Part shown: piece by piece, positions 23,260-33,508 of the stretch
Position numbering within the stretch: position 1 is the stretch's first letter
How the letters are laid out: every line of letters begins with the position of its first letter
Assembly: GCA_038373885.1 (NCBI GenBank)
Contig: JAWZYV010012390.1
Location: 186,001 to 250,000, forward strand
DNA length: 64,000 nt
Direction of reading: 5' to 3'
Source of the DNA: Cheiracanthium punctorium
Taxonomy: Eukaryota > Arthropoda > Arachnida > Araneae > Cheiracanthiidae
Program-made: the position numbers and the translations under genes
The notes under the pieces: generated by a model
Databases searched by the model: none
Seen by the model: the letters and a program-made list of their open reading frames with translations, nothing else
Told to the model about the DNA's origin: nothing

Positions 23260-23990
23260 GAATCTAAACAGGTTGTAAAACGGAGACCTATAATATATAT
23301 ACTGAATTTGAACTTATACGAATGCAGCATTTAGGAACTAGTACGCCTTAAATTATTTGTGTCTATAGACCATAATGTTTAAGAATCCTGTGTTGCAACC
23401 CTGTGAACAAACTATAAGCTGTGCACACGCCAAAGTATTTGCAGGTCATGTGCCTGACATCTATAATATACAAACTCAATTTTCGCTCAATCAAATGCAC
23501 CTTTTAGACTCTAGTGTTAAGACAATGAGTAAAGTAGATAGTCGAAATGTATTGGTCCCGCGTTGGGGCATACCGCGTGGCTATCGATCAAAGGGTCTGG
23601 AGTTTCAGGTGGTTTTATGTACATGCAGATACAACGTAAATAGGCGTTAGAACCCCTAAAAAAGTTCTCCGCTCCCTCTCCCGTGGGTAGATGCCCTTCG
23701 TATAGGCTTGCCATAACGCAAAATACTAAAATACACAATATACGCTATTACACTTTCAAGAAGAGAAATTAATACATTCAGCTCCCGTCCAATCTATTAA
23801 ATTTTTTTTGCAGTCTTGTAAAAAACTATACATCCTGTACACGCGAAAATCAATACGGGTCATGCCAGGATGGTCTATAATATATATACAAAATTTCAGC
23901 TCAATCAAATGCACTGTTTAGGAACTATCGTGTTTGCTCACGTACACAAATACATACATACATACATAATACATCACCGCAGAAACAACA
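23260..23990 (+). repeat. Three copies of a LINE-tail-like motif
   Basis: A segment of the form CTATAATATATA-CAAA-TT-AGCTCAATCAAATGCA-C-TTTAGGAACTA recurs near 23290-23345, 23455-23515 and 23870-23930. The last is followed by (CATA)n at about 23952. The arrangement resembles 3' ends of non-LTR elements, but no reverse transcriptase is nearby. Confidence 0.45.
23545..23725 (+). repeat. SINE fragment (family also at 25090, 31455, 43575, 49752, 61707)
   Basis: The segment carries the shared family core CTATCGATCAAAGGGTCTGG and GGCGTTAGAACCCCTAAAAA, then the CTCCGCTCC tail and AGATGCCCTTCGTATAGGCTTG. The tRNA-like head is degraded (GGTCCCGCGTTGGGGC). Confidence 0.6.
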
Positions 23991-23999
23991 TAAATGAAT

Positions 24000-24590
24000 T
24001 AATGCCCGAAAACGTATAAATGCATGAAAATCTTGAAAGGCTAATATTTTCATGATTACAATACTTTCCATACATAGTACATGTTCGGAATGTAAAAATG
24101 CGATAGTTTAGAGATGAGGATCATTGACACATGAGCGATATGACAAGATATTCTGAAAGTAAGTGATCACATTTGCGTTATAGCAATATATTTTTTTTAT
24201 CGTAGCAGTTTCACAGTTTTCCACCATTTTATTTCTTTATTGGATCTTTCATTGTCACCCTCTTGAACAGTATAGTTAATGTAGGTATGGGTGCATCCAC
24301 GCGCTAGAGTGCCGTACGCAGACTTCCTTCAAGGATGGGGGGGGGTGAGGGAAGGCATAATTTGCATGCACGTAAGCTAAGTACTATTTCCGGACTCAAC
24401 ATCATGGCATACAAAAAACAAGATGAAACATAAAAGTGATGGATGATTGCTACATAATCGGAGGTCATGAGATCAATGATGTTACATATGACATTAAACG
24501 CGCAAAACAATATGTCTTTTCAAATATATTGACATTGCGGATAGCACTAGATCAGTGATTCCCAATTTCTTTCCACTTTCTTGAGCAGGA
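24000..24590. other. No confident feature
   Basis: At about 24293-24350, CCACGCGCTAGAGTGCCGTACG followed by CAGACTTCCTTCAAG-GGGG resembles one end of the MITE family found intact at 42140-42393. The rest is AT-rich. Confidence 0.35.
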
Positions 24591-24598
24591 ATGCAGAC

Positions 24599-24999
24599 CA
24601 GGGGTCAAAATTTGCAGTGCCCGTTTGCCAGGGCAATTAGATTTTTCAATAGGCAAGTAAAACGAAAAATTCGGTTGCCCCTCGGGTAATCAGAAAATGT
24701 TTCAAAAAGTGATTTCAATTGCATCTATGTACAATTTTATACAGTTCAAGACGAACAACTGGTGTACAGTTTTATTCCTGTTTTCATTACTGAATGATGG
24801 CAATTTTATGAATAAACGTTTGTGAATGCAATTTTCAATGTAACGTACTTATTATTCATTGTATTTGCTTTTCATTGTTAAGTTTAAAAAAAAAATTCTT
24901 AGCGAAAATTTAATGGAACAAACTTTACTTGTGGGCAACCAAAATAATTTCAGTGGTTGCCTAAGGGGCAACCAAAAAACGTAAAAAATTCTACCCTTG
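24599..24999. mobile_element. hAT-type MITE
   Basis: The ends CAGGGGTCAAAATTTGC and AAAAATTCTACCCTTG are imperfect inverted repeats. The flanks ATGCAGAC (24591-24598) and GTGCAGAC (25000-25007) match at 7 of 8. Inner mirrored blocks (GGTTGCCCCT / AGGGGCAACC) extend the symmetry. Non-coding. Confidence 0.75.
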
Positions 25000-25089
25000 G
25001 TGCAGACAGTAGTTTCTTTCGAAGGAACTATACATTAGAGTTGTGTATAAATAAACGGAATTTTCGCAAGACATAAAAATCTAAATGCT

Positions 25090-25310
25090 TATGAGGCCGC
25101 ACCGTGGCCAAGTGAATAAAACATTGAGCATGGTGGGTTGCTAAAGTATTAAATTTCAGGCTTCGAGACAACTGCTGGCTGTCTATCTAACGGTCTGAAG
25201 TTTTTTGCCAGATGTTACGTGAATATGCGTTGAATTTCTTAAAAAGACCCTGCCCAAGGCAGCGTCGCCTACTAAGCAGATACACGTCTTTTAGATTTGC
25301 CTCAGTAAAA
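25090..25310 (+). repeat. tRNA-derived SINE, degraded
   Basis: It begins with CCGTGGCCAAGTGAATAAAAC in an A-box-like position. It continues with the family body CTGGCTGTCTATCTAACGGT, CCAGATGTTACGTGAATATG and the tail GCCTACTAAGCAGATACACG. It is clearly the same family as the better preserved copy on the minus strand at 61707-61944. Confidence 0.7.
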
Positions 25311-26272
25311 TACACACATACTCATTAATGCTCATACTATCTGATCTAAAAATTTCGGTATTAGGAGGATACGTGCGCCTAGATAAGCCCTTAACTCCCA
25401 GTTCCTTTAAAAAAATATTTTTTGAATAGACCTACAACTTAACCTTTTCAGGGGCGGTGTCAACATCAGTATGTCACTTTTTTTCATTTCTTTAAAGTGA
25501 AGAAAGAACAACTTCTAATTACTTTAACATTTAAAATTATTAGGTTGGTGCATAATCATCAGTCTTTTTTCCCTTTCCCCATCGGGACGGAAAATCCCAG
25601 CTTTCGTTCCCTTCCAGTCTGCCAAAAGTGCCTGGTCGTCAAAATCCGATGGTCGACACATCTTCCTGGCTTATCTTCCAAGCTAATGTCACCAGATTTG
25701 AAACAACCAAACCGGTGTATATATTCTTTCGCCGCGAAAGATGGGGAAAGGAATGACCCCTTGCTGGTTATCTATTTCCTGCGTTCGAAATAAACCAGCC
25801 GAAACGGGACCCCGCCATTTTCACCCACACACGAAACGGAGTTAGGGAAAAGATTCTTCATTCCTTTCCCCGCTTGTTGCATGTGCTTTCAAGTGAAATA
25901 GAAAATTTGTCATGCAGGGGCTTTCATAAGCTATTTATTTATTTTTAATAGAATAAGTCGATTAGTTCGAGAACTGTTCCTTTAAAATATCAGATTTATT
26001 TTACTATAAGATAGGCCACTTTTCAGTGTTTTGTAACTTCAATTTTTGAAACTTACGAAAAATTTATTTGGCGTGAACCAAAATTAATATGCACAGTATG
26101 TATCGAAACATAATTTGCGTTTCAGAGCCGTACACCGGACATGGACGGGGGAGCTCTACGTGTTTTTAAAGTGTCAAATTCCATGTAGAATTTTTCATTT
26201 ACGAAAAAGCTGCCTTTATTTTCTTCGTTTATAAGAAAAATATTTTATGAATTAATTTACATTAGGTATAGT

Positions 26273-26274
<2 letters not shown>

Positions 26275-26335
<61 letters not shown>
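26275..26335. repeat. (TA)n(TG)n(TA)n microsatellite
   Basis: An alternating AT/TG tract. Its counterparts at 27553-27576, 30015-30051 and (right arm) 38649-38681 show that two later elements were inserted into this one tract. Confidence 0.85.
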
Positions 26336-27552
26336 CCCAGACAGCACATAAGCTTAAATCAAGCTTGACATTTCTTTGAATTTGACGTATTAATACAAGC
26401 TTGACAGTTCAACTCATTTTAAGCTGGCAGCAAGCTTGCAGGGGTCAAGTTGAATTGTCAAGCTTAAATACAGCTTGATTTAAGCTTGACAATTGATACT
26501 CGCTTGATTTTTCCTTTCGAAAGCGAGCGTTGATGGCGCCATCTGTGAAAGAGAATGGACATTAATTGTCTTAGAGTTTCTCAAATTTGCTCAATAAAGA
26601 AAAGTTCATAAAAGTTGTGTTTTACTTTATTATAACACGAGGGGAGTTTTGGTTTTATTTACATCTAATTAACATCAGTAATTCCATTAACTAATTAATT
26701 AGCCCTAAAAATAAATTTTAATATAATTAACACAATTTAGTTAGTTAATATACTTCACTTTATGGGTGGTAGAATGAGGCATAATCCGGCCTCCACAAAA
26801 TAATTTATCATCAGTCATAAATGTAAGTCACCATAGAATTAAAAAAAAAGATTCTGTATTTCCAAATATGGAAATTCTTCAAAATAAAATACAATTATAC
26901 TACGAAATTGATTTCAAAATCAGTCATTTGTCTCATTTTTGGCCAGTAGTATTGCTCAAGGATGAGTGTTGCGATATTGAAAGTTTTAAAACGTGTCCTG
27001 CTTTTAAGTTTATATTATGCTTATTTCCCTATTAGTAGTGTCTATAAATCACACATAACATTATTTAAATTTTGATTCATCCCATGGAAAAATAAAAGAA
27101 ACTTATCAGCATAGCCCATACTTATCGATCTGGCGTGACAACAGTCACTTCAAACTTTAGTGATAGCTGCCCGAGGCATAATGGCCGAACGGTTAGAACG
27201 CGAGCCTTCCAGCCAAAAGTTCCCGGGATCGAACCCATCCGCCGACGTTTGATGGAACAGATTAAAAAAACTTAAAATTTCAGCATAGAGGGGGGAAAAT
27301 GCGCAAAAAATAAAGTATGTGGGGCGCGGGCGCCCCGTGTATCTAGAAAAAAAAATTTAGGAAAAGTTTTTAAGCTTGAAATTAAGCTTGCTATGTGAAG
27401 CTTAATGCAAGCTGGGCAAGTGTAAACTAGAACACTTGATTCAAGCTTGCATTAAGCTTACACGCTTGAAATTTTCAAGCTTAATTCAAGTTTATTGACT
27501 TGATACATCAAGCTTGCTGCATGTTTGATGCAAGTTTGCTGTGCTGTCTGGG
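26336..27552. mobile_element. Element with CCCAGACAGCACA ends and AAGCTTG subterminal motifs
   Basis: The termini CCCAGACAGCACA and its mirror (TGCTGTCTGGG) are exact over about 11 bp. The target duplication is hidden because insertion was into (AT)n. In both terminal 150-bp zones the palindromic core AAGCTT recurs many times, mostly as CAAGCTTG, TTAAGCTTG or CAAGCTTAA, in both orientations. The interior is non-coding apart from a tRNA-like segment near 27180. The superfamily is not assigned. Confidence 0.7.
27170..27250 (+). repeat. tRNA-like promoter segment (SINE head)
   Basis: TGGCCGAACGGTTAGAACGCG (A-box-like) and GGGATCGAACCC (B-box-like) sit about 50 bp apart. An acceptor stem is not convincingly paired, so this is more likely a SINE head than a tRNA gene. 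Confidence 0.5.
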
Positions 27553-27573
27553 ATATATATATATATATATATA

Positions 27574-30010
27574 TAATACTTAGTAAATATAAAACGAAAG
27601 ACCCCCCAGGCCAGCCATTGTTATTATATAAAAAAGTTTAAAATGCATTGTCCTCGTCAGAGGGGGAAATGCAACACTCCGCACCATAGGTTTCAGACTC
27701 ACAGCCTGAGATTTTGCCAAGGTAATGTGGTATATTCATAACTGTGTTCTGCAAAGATTAATATAAAAGTATTTAAACAGTTTAAAGGTAGTTATATATG
27801 TGTGTTCTATGTTAATTAAATGTATAAACTGCATAAGGCAAATCTCAGAGGTGTGATTCCCCCTTACCTATGGGAAAGAAAAGGAAAAAAAAATTTACTT
27901 ACAAGTCAAAAATTCAAAAAAACCACACAAAGCAAACGTGTTGCACATCAAAAGAAACAAGTTAAAATGTAGTTCCAAAATCCTGTAAGTCATGGTCCGT
28001 CTTCTGTCCAATTCGCGTGTAGTGTATCTGTTGCCATTCTTCAGCCAAATGCACTTCCCTGGGGCTCTAATCTATATCGAGAGCACTCTGTGGGCTTTGG
28101 TGCAAGTGCGTCATTTATCAAGAGATCACTACAACGCAAAAACTAGTGAAAATGCAAAGGAAGGATTAATACCAGGGATTCATGCTATTATCAAAATTTT
28201 TTAAATAGAAATTGATAAAATTAAGTGGGAAATTGTTTGTATAAAACAATTTAGCTGCAAATAAATATATGTTATAATTTAAAAGTTGTTTATTACTGCA
28301 TAAGCGAAAGTATCTGATAAGTTGGTTGATCAAAATGTTAGTAAAGACTTTTTTATGAATATTTGATGACCAATGAGGCAAAGATACAGCCTCAGAATTG
28401 AAATTTTTTCTTTTATCAAAAATGTTTATGTGTAAAGTAATATTGTATACATTTAAACTTAAATATAAAAAAGTAACAGAATTAGAATTAGAGTAAGCTG
28501 GCTTGACGTTGAGTGTGCTGGGGTAGATTAAATGTTTAATATCTACCCCAGGTTTAATATAGATACCAGGTATAATATCTACCCCATGTTTAATATCTAA
28601 ATGTCTAATATTTGGGGTAGATTAATAATTTAATAAAGTCTCCATTGACGACAAGAATGTCGTCAATGTAGCGGAACACAGCAAAATTTAGTGGATAGTT
28701 GCAGAAAAAATTGTATTCATAGAAAAATAAATAAAGATTAGCTGCAGTACTGGAGTAATTTGTGCCCATACGTATTCCTTTAGTTTGACGGTAAATGACT
28801 GAATTAAATATTATGAAATTGTTGTAAAGACAAAAATTGGAAATAGTCACGAAAAATTCTCTATTAATATTTAGTTCATCCTCAATGTTAAAATGATCAA
28901 AAACATTTAGTAAAGTTCTATATAAATCATCAATTGGAATGCTGGTGAATAGATTTTCGAAATCAAAAACCTGTAACATAAAAATTTTCATATTTTTTAA
29001 CCAATGTGTGAGAGAATAACTATTTTTAATGGACCAAAAACCAGTGCAAATAGAAAATTTAGAGTCTAGGAAATCATAAATTTTACAAAATGTTTTTTGA
29101 AAAATATTATTAATAGTGTAACCTAAAGAACCTCTTGTGTTGCAAATGTATCTAAAAGTAATAGGATTACTTTTAGATACATTTCCTACATAGTAATAGG
29201 ATTACTTTTAGATAAATCCTATATTTATTATTTAATTCTATATTTATTATATAATCCTTAGATAAATCCTATATTTATTATATTACAATATTTAAAAAGT
29301 TTTGATAATAGCATGAATCCCTGGTATTAATCCTTCCTTTGCATTTTCACTAGTTTTCGCGTTGTAGTGATCTCTTGATAAATGACGCACTTGCACCAAA
29401 GCCCACAGAGTGCTCTCGATATAGATTAGAACCTTAGGGAAGTGCATTTGGCTGAAGAATGGCAACAGATACACTACACGCGGATTGGACAGAAGATGGA
29501 CCATGACTTACAGGATTTTGGAACTACATTTTAACTTGTTTCTTTTGATGTGCAACACGTTTGCTTTGTGTGGATTTTTTGAATTTTTGACTTGTAAGTA
29601 AAATTTTTTTTCCTTTTCTTTCCCATAGATAAGGGGGAATCACACCTCTGAGATTTGCCTTATGCAGTTTATACATTTAATTAACATAGAACACATATAT
29701 AACTACCTTTAAACTGTTTAAATACTTTTATAATAATCTTTGCAGAACACAGTTTTGAATAGAACACATTACCTTATCAAAATCTCAGGCTGTGAGTCTG
29801 AAACCTATGGTGCGGAGTTGTGCATTTCCCCCTCTGACGAGGACAATGCATTTTAAACTATTTTATATAATAGCAATGGCTGGCCTGGGGGGGTCTTTCG
29901 TTTTATATTTACTAAGTATTATTAAACACATGTTTTCTTTTAAGCAGCTTCAATAAGCGCTATGTAACATGTGGAACCACTGTACTTTTGTTTGCTTTTG
30001 CATAGAATTC

Positions 30011-30012
<2 letters not shown>
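27574..30012 (-). mobile_element. Penelope-like element flanked by ~630-bp inverted repeats
   Basis: The long inverted repeats are about 27574-28203 and 29289-29922, nearly collinear with small differences. A reverse-transcriptase remnant lies between them on the minus strand. Penelope-like retroelements carry terminal repeats that may be direct or inverted, which fits. About 90 bp beyond the right arm (29923-30012) probably also belongs. Insertion was into an (AT)n tract. The same frame in each arm (27992-28204 and 29292-29504, starting MV-LLSN-RVVYLLPFFSQM) simply mirrors the repeat. Confidence 0.7.
28605..28991 (-). pseudogene. Penelope-like reverse transcriptase fragment
   Basis: The frame of 128 codons shows DFENLFTSIPIDDL (fingers/palm), then YRQTKGIRMGTNYSSTAANL and FRYIDDILVVNGDF with the catalytic DD. 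The pattern GI-MGTN...A-L-LF-YE...FRYIDDIL is diagnostic of Penelope-like elements. The usual GIPMGTNCAPLL is changed (IRMGTNYSSTA). Only part of the RT is present and no GIY-YIG endonuclease was seen. Upstream sequence on the same strand (28992-29150) looks like a decayed continuation. Confidence 0.8.

Positions 30013-30014
<2 letters not shown>

Positions 30015-30051
<37 letters not shown>
30015..30051. repeat. (AT)n microsatellite
   Basis: Third piece of the tract split by the two insertions at 26336-27552 and 27574-30012. Confidence 0.85.
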
Positions 30052-30055
<4 letters not shown>

Positions 30056-30126
30056 AATTTTAAAAAAAGGAATAAAAATGGAAACAATAGGCGACACAGA
30101 CACACACGCGCACGCACACATATATA

Positions 30127-31052
30127 CAGTCGACTCTCAATATCTGGAAGTCGGCTGGACCGGCAAAAAATATTCGATATAACAGAAATTCGAGATATCG
30201 AAAATCGCACATAATATCTTATTCAGGGGCATGTTTTTACCGTGTTTAACACACGGTAAAAATATACCCCTGAATCAGGGGCGGAACCAGAAATTTTTCA
30301 TGGGGGGGGAGTTACGACTACTACAACTCATATATATGTATACGTGTGTGTGATAATGTAGTGAAGAATATACATTTTGTATGGCAAAAATTTCTCATGG
30401 GGGTTATGACCCCCCTAACCCCCCCCCCTCCTGTGCTACGCCCCTGCACTGAATATATCTTCAAATCAAACTCTATGAAGCAAAATGTTTCTACTTTTCT
30501 GATGATAAGTGGGTAATTTGATCGTTAGTAATAATGTTAGAAGAATCAAAACGGTGCCAAGGTGGACCAGGGGGGTCCGCCATCCCCCTCTTCCGAAATT
30601 TTAAATTTTGTTAACAAAATGATAATGTGAAGTCTTTTTGTGGACAATTCGGCCTTTTTCACCGTTTGGTACCCCTCCAAAATGTATTGCTGTGTTCAGC
30701 CCCAGAAGAATTAATAGATAATACACAGAATCAAAGCATTAATCGACCAATTTTATTTAGGATTGGGGTACTAGATAATTTTTCACAATTTCATTTTTCA
30801 GTTTCGATTTCATGTTATACTTATCATTATTTTTATACAAAGCATTAAAGATATCTTCCGGCAAGTTAACACGGCTTGCATATTTCTAAGTAACTGTAAA
30901 TATCGAGATAAGCGGAATGATAGATTAGTATCTTCGAGAATGTGAGAAAAAAAATCTTTTAAATTATACATTACGTCAATATGAAGCTGTAAAAAAACTT
31001 GGAGATTATCGAAAATCGAGATAAATGAAGCCGAGATATTGAGATTCAATTG
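30127..31052. mobile_element. Tigger/pogo-type element, left composite arm, both ends present
   Basis: The ends CAGTCGACTCTCAATATCTGG and CCGAGATATTGAGATTCAATTG are flanked by TA (30125-30126, 31053-31054). The right arm of the composite holds the same end at 38550 but loses similarity at about 32186, equivalent to 30841 here. The inverted duplication therefore broke inside this element. It has no transposase. Confidence 0.75.
30276..30446. mobile_element. hAT MITE, CAGTGGCGTAG family (left arm copy)
   Basis: The ends CAGGGGCGGAACCAG and GTGCTACGCCCCTG are flanked by CCCTGAAT (30268-30275) and CACTGAAT (30447-30454), 7 of 8 identical. A second copy sits at the mirror position in the right arm (38219-38401). 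Confidence 0.75.
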
Positions 31053-31079
31053 TATGTATGAAGTTCACACCCCAAAAGA

Positions 31080-31450
31080 CGAATTTAAACGCATATTTTA
31101 TGTATAAGTTTCCCCAACCATTATTTAGTTTAAACCTGTTTTGCTAAAATTTAACGATTAAAAAATAAATTCACCTAACCTATAATACAAAGCTTATCCC
31201 TTGAAAGAAATAGATATTTCCTGTATGGGCTTTGCTATCTGAATGACATAATTTTGAGAAATATTTAGTGGTGTTTACCTTCTCTAAAGCGATATATAAA
31301 TAAATTGTTTTTTGGGAATGCGTGATTTTGACAGCAACAAACACGAATTCAAATATAAAATTTTGAACAAATTTTAGGAAGTTTTGCCCTGTGTCACCCA
31401 TCTTTTGCAAGTGTATTATATCTACACAATGCAACATAATTTTGCGCCCA
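31080..31450. other. Spacer of the composite, no feature seen
   Basis: AT-rich sequence between the Tigger end and the SINE. A frame at 31180-31437 has no recognisable domain. Confidence 0.4.
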
Positions 31451-31454
31451 GCAA

Positions 31455-31565
31455 CAGTCGGGAGTTTTTGAAGGTTTTCTCCAGATGTAACCTGAATACG
31501 TCAGAAACCCTTAAAAAGTCCTCCGCTCAAGGCATAACCTCCTACGCAGATACCATTGTGTAAAT
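31455..31565 (+). repeat. SINE fragment (3' half)
   Basis: Carries CGGGAGTTTTTGAAGGTTTT, CTCCAGATGTAACCTGAATAC and CCTCCTACGCAGATACC of the SINE family. The tRNA-like head is missing. Confidence 0.65.
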
Positions 31566-31801
31566 TTTCACTTAAAATAATTTAATTTGTTCAATTCCTG
31601 AAAAGCCATTCAAAGATAATTTTCCCCCACTGGTTATGGTTTCTGTGTAAGCGATCTTGTAAACAGGTTTTGTAGACATGAACTTTTCAAATGTATTTGT
31701 CAGATAACTTGGAGGGGGGCTAATAAAATGTTAAAAGTTGCACAAGAATTTTTGTAATTGATCGCTAACTTTGGTGCCAAAGCACGACAATTTATTATAA
31801 T

Positions 31802-31984
31802 GGGACAGTATGGTTAGAAAATGCCTTCGAAGATTGTACGGTAGTTATAGTAGGCAATTTTAATATAGATTTTAATTCCGAAGAAGTTTTTTATGGAATA
31901 GAGACAACAAATACAGTGCACTCACAGATTATGTTACATCTGCTTGCTTACAAAACTGTAGTATTTTTTCCACAAAATTCATAA
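31802..31984 (+). pseudogene. Possible LINE-type endonuclease scrap
   Basis: The frame reads WLENAFEDCTVVIVGNFNID followed by FNSEEVF. VIVGNFNIDFN resembles the VGDFN motif of exonuclease-endonuclease-phosphatase domains, with the catalytic Asp changed to Asn. Surrounding sequence is frameshifted and no RT is attached. Confidence 0.35.
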
Positions 31985-32533
31985 AATTTTAAACAAGTGT
32001 CATACCTTTTATTTGGGTTATTCGTTTACTTTTCAATCACATAATAACTTTACAAAAAGTCATGTTAACAATACCTTGACCTAAAAATCTATAATATGCT
32101 TATTTATTGATCCTGGCGTAATAATCTACTGGGTTTTGCATTTTATACTCAACTTAAAATGCTTTGAAAGGCATTAAAAACTGTTTGTATAAAAATAATG
32201 ATAAGTATAACATGAAATCGAAACTAAAAAATGTTATAGTAAAAAATTATCTAGTACCCCAATCCTAAATAAAATGGGTCAATTAATGCTTTGATTCTAT
32301 TCTTCTGGGGCCGAACACAGCAATAAATTTTGGAGGGGTACCAAACGGTGAAAAAGGCCGAATTGTTCACAAAAAGACTTCACATTATCATTTTATTAGC
32401 AAAATTTTAAATTTCGGAGGAGGGGGGGGACGGACCCCCTTGGTCCACCTTGGTACCGTTTTGATTCTTCTAACATTATTACTAACGATCAAATTACCCA
32501 CTTATCATCAGTAAAGTAGAAACATTTTGCTTC

Positions 32534-32537
32534 ATAG
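32534..32537. repeat. Target-site duplication ATAG (left)
   Basis: ATAG precedes TGTTACG of the LTR and is repeated at 38189-38192. The uninterrupted arm at 30471-30478 has a single ATAG (as CTAT), which confirms it as a duplication. Confidence 0.9.
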
Positions 32538-32986
32538 TGTTACGAATTTTCGGGGCAACCCGCTGCTCTGGGGCTTAAAATGGTTTAAAATTCGTATTCT
32601 ACGCTTCAAATAGATAAATTTTGCTTTTTGTTGCATCAAAATCGGCCAATTAGAACCGGAGATACGGAGGTTTCGGTTTCCAATTCAAATATATGGGATT
32701 TCTAGAAAACTCGAGAAATATTAGTCCTAGAGCTTAGATCTCTTCACTTTTGAGGACTTATTTTTGGCGCCAAATTTGGCGATATTTCGCCAAAAGTCGC
32801 CAAGCTTGGCGACTTTTTGGTCATTTGGCGCGATTTTCCCAATGGGGCCTGGAAGTTGTTTTTCCTGCATTAAAAACTCATAATAACCTAACATTTCTCT
32901 TCTATGACGTAATCAAAATTCACGCTTTATGTAGAACCCTCGAGAAATTGACTTTTCTGGAAACCTCTTGTACCTCCTGCGTCGGC

Positions 32987-33022
32987 TATTTATAGAAGCG
33001 TGCATCGCCCCGAAGAGTCAGT
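32987..33022 (+). promoter_or_regulatory. LTR core promoter: TATA-like box and TCAGT initiator
   Basis: TATTTATA at 32987-32994 is followed by TCAGT at 33018-33022. The spacing (33 bp from the TATA start to the initiator A) matches arthropod core promoters. This would set the U3/R boundary near 33020. Confidence 0.6.
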
Positions 33023-33351
33023 GTGCGAGTTGAACGCTCAATGTGTGAAGAGCTCTCAGTACGCTTGTTTTGTGTGAATTGATAGTGCTATAGAAGCTGT
33101 GTTTTAGCTTGCTTTGCGAAGCTGTTTTTAAAGTGCTGTGTGTAAATTCTTCATTGCTGTGTCTTAAGGGATTGTGTACTATATCCCTTGAATATTTCTA
33201 CGGAATTTTTGCCTGTGAAAGTGACTTATTTTGTGTGAGAAATACAGCATTTGTGAGAGCTTCTGATCCAAGCGGATTGTTAAAAGCACGTTACTGCTAG
33301 ATTGTGCTTGTGAATTATGTACAGCTGATTGTTCTACGAAGTTCTAGAAGC

Positions 33352-33357
33352 AATAAA
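33352..33357 (+). promoter_or_regulatory. LTR polyadenylation signal
   Basis: AATAAA within the LTR, repeated in the 3' remnant at 38081-38086. It would define the R/U5 end a few tens of bases downstream. Confidence 0.55.
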
Positions 33358-33461
33358 GTTTGTGTTCCATCCTGACAAGTGACTTTTTACTTGAACATTT
33401 TTACACCAACAGGACTTTAGAACGACGAACCCCAGGAGTAGCAGAGTAATTCCGCAACATT

Positions 33462-33481
33462 TGGTGTCAGAATCGGGGTTC
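33462..33481 (+). promoter_or_regulatory. Primer-binding site
   Basis: TGGTGTCAGAATCGGGGTTC begins two bases after the LTR end. Its first part is complementary to a tRNA 3' end of the type ...TCTGACACCA, which fits a leucine tRNA primer (inferred from general tRNA knowledge). Confidence 0.8.
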
Positions 33482-33508
33482 TAAAGAAAGACTTTAATTT
33501 TCCAGTTT

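Larger units (their letters stand above)
32538..33459 (+). repeat. 5' LTR
   Basis: Begins TGTTACGAATTTTCGGGGC and ends GAGTAATTCCGCAACA, with TG...CA termini. Its upstream part carries a cluster of TTGGCG/CGCCAA motifs in both orientations (32766-32832). The last 282 bp recur at 37907-38188. Confidence 0.95.

Noticed and set aside
27170..27250. Functional tRNA gene
   Set aside because: Good A- and B-box-like motifs, but the acceptor stem does not pair convincingly and it lies inside a transposon.
29835..29860. Hammerhead ribozyme in the Penelope-like terminal repeat
   Set aside because: CTGACGAGG resembles the CUGANGA core, but I could not find the GAAA and cleavage-site elements in a workable arrangement.
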